Shown here piece by piece: positions 6,635-9,381 of a stretch of 9,381 bases of DNA. Under the pieces are notes generated by a model that did not search any database, was not told the DNA's origin, and worked only from the letters and a program-made list of their open reading frames with translations. The stretch lies in assembly GCA_035527455.1 (NCBI GenBank), contig DATLAN010000473.1, positions 1 to 9,381 on the forward strand, read 5' to 3'. Each line of letters opens with the position of its first letter. Position 1 is the stretch's first letter. Both the position numbers and the translations under genes were made by a program. This stretch comes from DATLAN01 sp035527455. GTDB lineage: Bacteria; Planctomycetota; Planctomycetia; Pirellulales; Thermoguttaceae.

Positions 6635-6898
6635 CGACATCTCGGCGGCGGCGCGTTCCCGGGCGGTGCGGCGGAGTTCGGCGTCGAGACGGGCGTCTCG
6701 ACCGCATCCTTCTATCAGTGGCGGAAGAGACTGGCCGATCCGCAACCGCCGAGACCAGACGCCGACGCACGTCCGGCTGCCGCAACCGTACGGATATTCG
6801 CCGGCCCCCGGCCGATCTCGAATTTCCCCATTTCAAGGGTCCCCTTGGACAGCCCTCTTCGTAACGACTCGCGCGCGACCCATTTCCCGAAGTCGTGA
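6635..6898 (+). pseudogene. Transposase (IS66 TnpA-like / helix-turn-helix) remnant
   Basis: The frame opens after TAG 6632-6634 and closes at TGA 6896-6898, with no start codon before the motif. Residues coded at 6671-6733 read AEFGVETGVSTASFYQWRKRL. This matches the second half of the helix-turn-helix in transposase accessory proteins of the IS66 TnpA kind, where the usual pattern is 'AEFC...GVS..SFY.WRKRL'. The Cys normally found after AEF is Gly here. It is followed by a Pro/Ala-rich stretch (ADPQPPRPDADARPAAATV) like the linker of those proteins. Neither the N-terminal part, nor the partner genes tnpB and tnpC, nor terminal repeats are present, so it is a dead fragment. The motif is clear; the exact insertion-sequence family is uncertain. 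Confidence 0.5.
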
Positions 6899-6970
6899 AT
6901 CCGCATGGCGTTACGAAAGTTCGCGTCCGCTACGGTGCCCTTGAGGCAGCCAACCGCTTTCGAACTTTCG
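6858..6970. repeat. Overlapping inverted repeats (mutually exclusive stems)
   Basis: TTCGTAACG (6858-6866) is the reverse complement of CGTTACGAA (6909-6917). CGAAAGTTCG (6914-6923) is the reverse complement of CGAACTTTCG (6961-6970). ACGACT (6864-6869) is the reverse complement of AGTCGT (6891-6896). The first and second pairs share bases 6914-6917, and the first and third share 6864-6866, so in RNA the stems would compete. This could be a leader switch for the esterase operon 200 bp downstream, nested protein-binding sites, or remains of a mobile element. Function is unknown. Confidence 0.5.
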
Positions 6971-6984
6971 GCGAGGCGGGTTAA

Positions 6985-7003
6985 CCGGGGCGCGAATCCC
7001 CGG
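6985..7003. repeat. GC-rich hairpin
   Basis: CCGGGG (6985-6990) pairs with CCCCGG (6998-7003) around the 7-base loop CGCGAAT. It overlaps the 8-bp palindrome GGTTAACC (6979-6986). It looks like a tRNA T-arm but no tRNA surrounds it. No T-run follows, so it is not a typical intrinsic terminator. Confidence 0.5.
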
Positions 7004-7152
7004 GCGGGCGCCGTTCGCTGAGGTGGTGTCCGTCGTCTCATCTACGACCGCCGCCACGGGACGGTGGCATCTTGATTCCGCAGATGGCATAATAGCTCTT
7101 GTCGATCCAAGGCGCTTCGGCACTTAAGCGTGATAATCCTCGTAGATACTCT

Positions 7153-7157
7153 GGAGG
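7153..7157 (+). promoter_or_regulatory. Ribosome binding site of the esterase gene
   Basis: GGAGG, six bases before ATG 7164. Another ATG at 7159 is too close and reads into a stop after two codons, so 7164 is the start. Confidence 0.85.
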
Positions 7158-7163
7158 TATGCG

Positions 7164-8939
7164 ATGACAAAAAGGAAACGGATGCTCTTTCTCCTGGCTC
7201 TGGTCCACTTTTTGCCTTCGATGGCCAAGGCACAAATCGAGTTGCCCCGAGTGTTCGGCGATGGCATGGTCGTGCAGCGCGATAAGCCTGTCAACGTTTG
7301 GGGATGGGGTGACAAAGGAGAATCAATAACCGTTCAGTTCAACGAACAAACGGAGACAACCACGGTGGGCGACGACGGTCAATGGTCGCTGACCCTCGCG
7401 CCGATGCAGGTCAACGCGAAACCGCAAGAACTGAAGGTTACGGGCAAGAAGGATACCGTCGCGCTGAAGAACGTCGTCATAGGCGACGTCTGGCTTTGCA
7501 GCGGGCAGAGCAACATGGAGGCGGCCGCCGGAGGGATCGTCAACTCGGATCTCGACATTCCGCGGGCCAATTATCCGGCGATCCGTTGCTTGACGATCCC
7601 GCTGAGTTCCAGCCCCACGCCGCTCGACAATTTCCCCGTCGAAGAGCGCAATCCGTACTATGTCGAACTCAAGGGCGTGTGGCGAGTCTGCGATCCGGAG
7701 AACACGCGGGACTTTCCGGCGGTCGGATACCATTTTGCGCGCATCGTGCATGAAGCCACCGGCGTGCCGATCGGCCTGATCGACAATTCCTGGGGAGGCA
7801 GCGTGGTGGAGACCTGGGTATCCCGTGGCACGCTCGAAACGATTCCCGAGGCGACGCCACTCATCAAGCATTTTGACGCCGAGGCGGCTGCCTATGACTA
7901 TGAAGCCACGCTCGCCGGGAAAATGGCCCGATGGAAAGAAGACGTGGAAAAGGCGGAAGCCGCCGGACGGGAGGCTCCCCCGAAGCCGGACGTGCCGAAG
8001 ACGTACACCTATCGGCAAAGCTTTCCGGGCGGTTGCTTCAACGCGCTGATCGCGCCGATTCAGCGGTTCGCAATCAAGGGCGTCCTCTTCTACCAGGGTA
8101 TCAACAACTGCGTAGGCGGCCAGGGTCGCCCCAATCTCTACATGAAAACCTTTCCCGCCCTGATCCCCGACTGGCGAAAAGCTTTCGATGATCCCGACCT
8201 TCCGTTCTGCATCGTCCAGATGACGAGTTTCGGTTGGCCCGACGATGAAAACGAGTCCGAAGTGACGATGCTGCACAAAGCGGCCGGCGTGCGCGAGGCA
8301 CAGACGAACGCTCATCTTCAACACGGCAGCACAGGCCTGGTGTGTACCTACGACCTGGGGCACATCCAAATGCACTCTCCCTACAAGCGGCCGATCGGCG
8401 AGCGCGCCGCCCGCTGGGCGCTGGCCGACGTCTATCAAGTCGAAGGGGTTAAGTACGATATCCCGCTGCTCGAGTCGTGGAAGAAGGACGGCAACCGGAT
8501 CCTGTTGACGTTCACCAAGGGCAGCTATCCCAGCTCGCGATACGGCTTGCGCGTGGCACCGAAGGGTTTCGTCATCGCGGGCGAGGATCGCCATTTCTAT
8601 CCCGCCACGGTCGGGGCTGTCGAGGGAGGCAAGTTCGCCGCGTCGAGCCCCTTTGTTGAGGACCCGGTCGCCGTGCGCTATGCTTGGGGAGTTCATCCGG
8701 TGGGGAACTTCGGCAACCGCGCCGGGCCGGCGGCCCCGTTCCGCACCGACGATTGGCCGTGTTGGGTTGATAGCGAGTATCGCCTGGCAGAAACGCCGGC
8801 GGATCCGAACGCCGCGCAAGTGCCGACCCCCGAAGATGCCAAGCGACAGGCATGGGAACGCAAGGCTGCTCAAGCCCGAAAAGTCATCGAGCAGTACGAA
8901 GCATGGAAACAAGCGCAGAAACCGCAACAAATCCGATAA
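7164..8939 (+). CDS. Sialate O-acetylesterase-type secreted carbohydrate esterase (SGNH/SASA)
   Basis: 591 residues from ATG 7164, with a strong ribosome binding site. Residues 1-23 are a signal peptide (MTKRKR, then LFLLALVHFLPSMAKA), so it acts outside the cytoplasm. An N-terminal beta-sandwich (24-105) carries the family opening LPRVFGDGMVVQRDKPVNVWG. The SGNH hydrolase core then shows the nucleophile motif CSGQSNME with Ser116, IGLIDNSWGGSVVETW as the next block, GVLFYQGINN, and the distal acid/base motif YDLGHIQMHSP with Asp397 and His404. All catalytic residues are therefore in place. A helical charged insert lies at about 236-279 and a Lys/Gln-rich tail at 552-591. The family removes O-acetyl groups from sialic acids or from plant polysaccharides such as acetylxylan. 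With a GH51 enzyme next in the same operon (27 bp away), hemicellulose or pectin is the more likely substrate. Sialidase or sialic acid genes are not seen here. Confidence 0.92.
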   Translation: MTKRKRMLFLLALVHFLPSMAKAQIELPRVFGDGMVVQRDKPVNVWGWGDKGESITVQFNEQTETTTVGDDGQWSLTLAPMQVNAKPQELKVTGKKDTVALKNVVIGDVWLCSGQSNMEAAAGGIVNSDLDIPRANYPAIRCLTIPLSSSPTPLDNFPVEERNPYYVELKGVWRVCDPENTRDFPAVGYHFARIVHEATGVPIGLIDNSWGGSVVETWVSRGTLETIPEATPLIKHFDAEAAAYDYEATLAGKMARWKEDVEKAEAAGREAPPKPDVPKTYTYRQSFPGGCFNALIAPIQRFAIKGVLFYQGINNCVGGQGRPNLYMKTFPALIPDWRKAFDDPDLPFCIVQMTSFGWPDDENESEVTMLHKAAGVREAQTNAHLQHGSTGLVCTYDLGHIQMHSPYKRPIGERAARWALADVYQVEGVKYDIPLLESWKKDGNRILLTFTKGSYPSSRYGLRVAPKGFVIAGEDRHFYPATVGAVEGGKFAASSPFVEDPVAVRYAWGVHPVGNFGNRAGPAAPFRTDDWPCWVDSEYRLAETPADPNAAQVPTPEDAKRQAWERKAAQARKVIEQYEAWKQAQKPQQIR

Positions 8940-8955
8940 CAGCCAATGTCAAACT

Positions 8956-8960
8956 GGGAG
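8956..8960 (+). promoter_or_regulatory. Ribosome binding site of the GH51 gene
   Basis: GGGAG, six bases before ATG 8967. It fixes the start of a gene that runs off the window and shows the gene is translated separately from the esterase upstream. Confidence 0.75.
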
Positions 8961-8966
8961 CGACTC

Positions 8967-9381
8967 ATGACTGACTTTACACTGCACTGTCTGTTAAACT
9001 GTGGGGGGCGTCAAGAGCGTCCCGTACACGCATCATGTCAAATCCTGGCGCCCGCTCTGAGGAGAGTGCTCCTTGGCGGATGGGCGTCGGTCGCTTTGCC
9101 GGCGATCATACTGACGCTGGCGATCGCGCCAGACGCCGCACCGGCCGCCGAGCAGTCGGCCAATTCCGCGCCGGAGGCGGAAGTTCTCGTCACGATCGAC
9201 ACCGCCGCGCCGTCAAAGCCTTACAGCCCGATGCTCTTCGGAGGCTTTGTCGAGCATTTCCACCGGCAGATCTATGGTGGTCTGTTTGAACCGGGCTCGC
9301 CCCTGTCAGATGAAAACGGTTTCCGCAAAGACGTGATCGCTGCAATGAAGGAGCTGAAGCTTTCGGTGGTGCGTTGGCCCG
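8967..9381 (+). CDS. GH51 alpha-L-arabinofuranosidase, N-terminal part (3' end outside window)
   Basis: The frame is open from ATG 8967 to the window end, giving 138 codons plus one base. From residue 73 the sequence VLVTIDTAAPSKPYSPMLFG begins the catalytic barrel. FGGFVEHFHRQIYGGLFEPG (91-110), SPLSDENGFRKDV (111-123) and ELKLSVVRWP (129-138) match the opening of family 51 arabinofuranosidases (typically 'G.FIEH.GR..Y.GI..PG...DENGFR.DV...VKEL....VRYPGGNF'). These enzymes release L-arabinofuranose from arabinoxylan, arabinan or arabinogalactan with retention, using two Glu residues that lie beyond the window. The N-terminus is unusual: about 33 polar residues precede a hydrophobic segment (34-55), then AAPAAEQ and a short Ala-rich linker. 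This fits a secreted protein with a long n-region or a membrane anchor. It follows the esterase by 27 bp, so the two form an operon. Confidence 0.9.
   Translation, partial: MTDFTLHCLLNCGGRQERPVHASCQILAPALRRVLLGGWASVALPAIILTLAIAPDAAPAAEQSANSAPEAEVLVTIDTAAPSKPYSPMLFGGFVEHFHRQIYGGLFEPGSPLSDENGFRKDVIAAMKELKLSVVRWP

Larger units (their letters stand above)
6436..7163. other. Divergent intergenic region, 728 bp
   Basis: This lies between the receptor start (minus) and the esterase start (plus), so it must hold the promoters of both operons. No intact gene is seen. Short open frames on both strands (for example minus 6414-6836 and 6715-7041) are Arg/Pro-rich or have no recognisable motif. The contents I can support are a transposase helix-turn-helix remnant (6635-6898), a group of overlapping inverted repeats (6858-6970), a GC-rich hairpin (6985-7003), and start signals at each end. 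Possible -10 boxes facing the esterase are CATAAT (7088-7093) and GATAAT (7132-7137). Neither has a convincing -35 at proper spacing, so I do not call a promoter. Confidence 0.7.

Noticed and set aside
6414..6836. 140-codon minus-strand Arg-rich frame in the intergenic region
   Set aside because: Overlaps the receptor start in another frame, and its composition is typical of a non-coding frame in GC-rich DNA.
6979..7003. tRNA-like T-arm (CCGGGG-loop-CCCCGG with a 7-base loop ending CGAAT)
   Set aside because: No acceptor, D or anticodon arms can be built around it, and the loop lacks the TTC start.
7323..8930. 535-codon minus-strand frame antisense to the esterase
   Set aside because: No motifs; the plus strand has the signal peptide, GQSNM and the catalytic Asp/His.
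9035..9289. 84-codon plus-strand frame starting MSNPGARSEESAP
   Set aside because: Out of frame with the GH51 gene that covers the same bases and has clear family motifs and a ribosome binding site.
1..9381. CRISPR array, rRNA or complete tRNA gene
   Set aside because: No regularly spaced direct repeats and no conserved RNA gene signatures were seen on either strand.

Overview
The window is high-GC bacterial DNA. Its gene content and protein style suggest a planctomycete, probably of the Pirellulales/Lacipirellula type. The clues are a ceramidase-like hydrolase, a MutY of unusual sequence, a secreted sialate O-acetylesterase-type protein beside a family GH51 arabinofuranosidase, and a GC-rich palindromic repeat of a kind I recall from that group. 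This assignment is inference from the sequence, with no database search.

Layout. Positions 1-858 (+) hold the 3' part of a neutral/alkaline ceramidase-like gene. It is followed after 8 bp by mutY (867-1973, +), an A/G-mismatch adenine glycosylase. A 96-bp composite palindrome (1989-2084) fills the gap between mutY and the convergent gene. Positions 2090-6435 on the minus strand hold a three-gene operon, transcribed TonB-dependent receptor, then YfiR-family periplasmic protein, then membrane histidine kinase. Positions 6436-7163 form a 728-bp divergent intergenic region. It carries a decayed transposase helix-turn-helix fragment, a set of overlapping inverted repeats and the start signals of both flanking operons. 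From 7164 a plus-strand operon begins with a secreted SGNH-type carbohydrate esterase (7164-8939) and, 27 bp later, a GH51 alpha-L-arabinofuranosidase (from 8967, cut by the window end).

How the genes work together. The minus-strand operon looks like one signalling pathway across the envelope: an outer-membrane receptor, a small periplasmic YfiR-like protein, and an inner-membrane kinase whose periplasmic part resembles the CHASE8 sensor of YfiN. It parallels the Pseudomonas YfiBNR system, but a TonB-dependent receptor stands where YfiB would be and a histidine kinase where the diguanylate cyclase would be. No response regulator is present in the window. The plus-strand operon fits removal of acetyl and arabinose side groups from plant or algal hemicellulose or pectin. 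The first two genes are not obviously related to either system.

The most interesting items are the YfiR/CHASE8-kinase/TonB-receptor module, the Asp-to-Glu change at the catalytic position of MutY, the composite palindrome, and the overlapping stem-loops with a transposase remnant upstream of the esterase operon.
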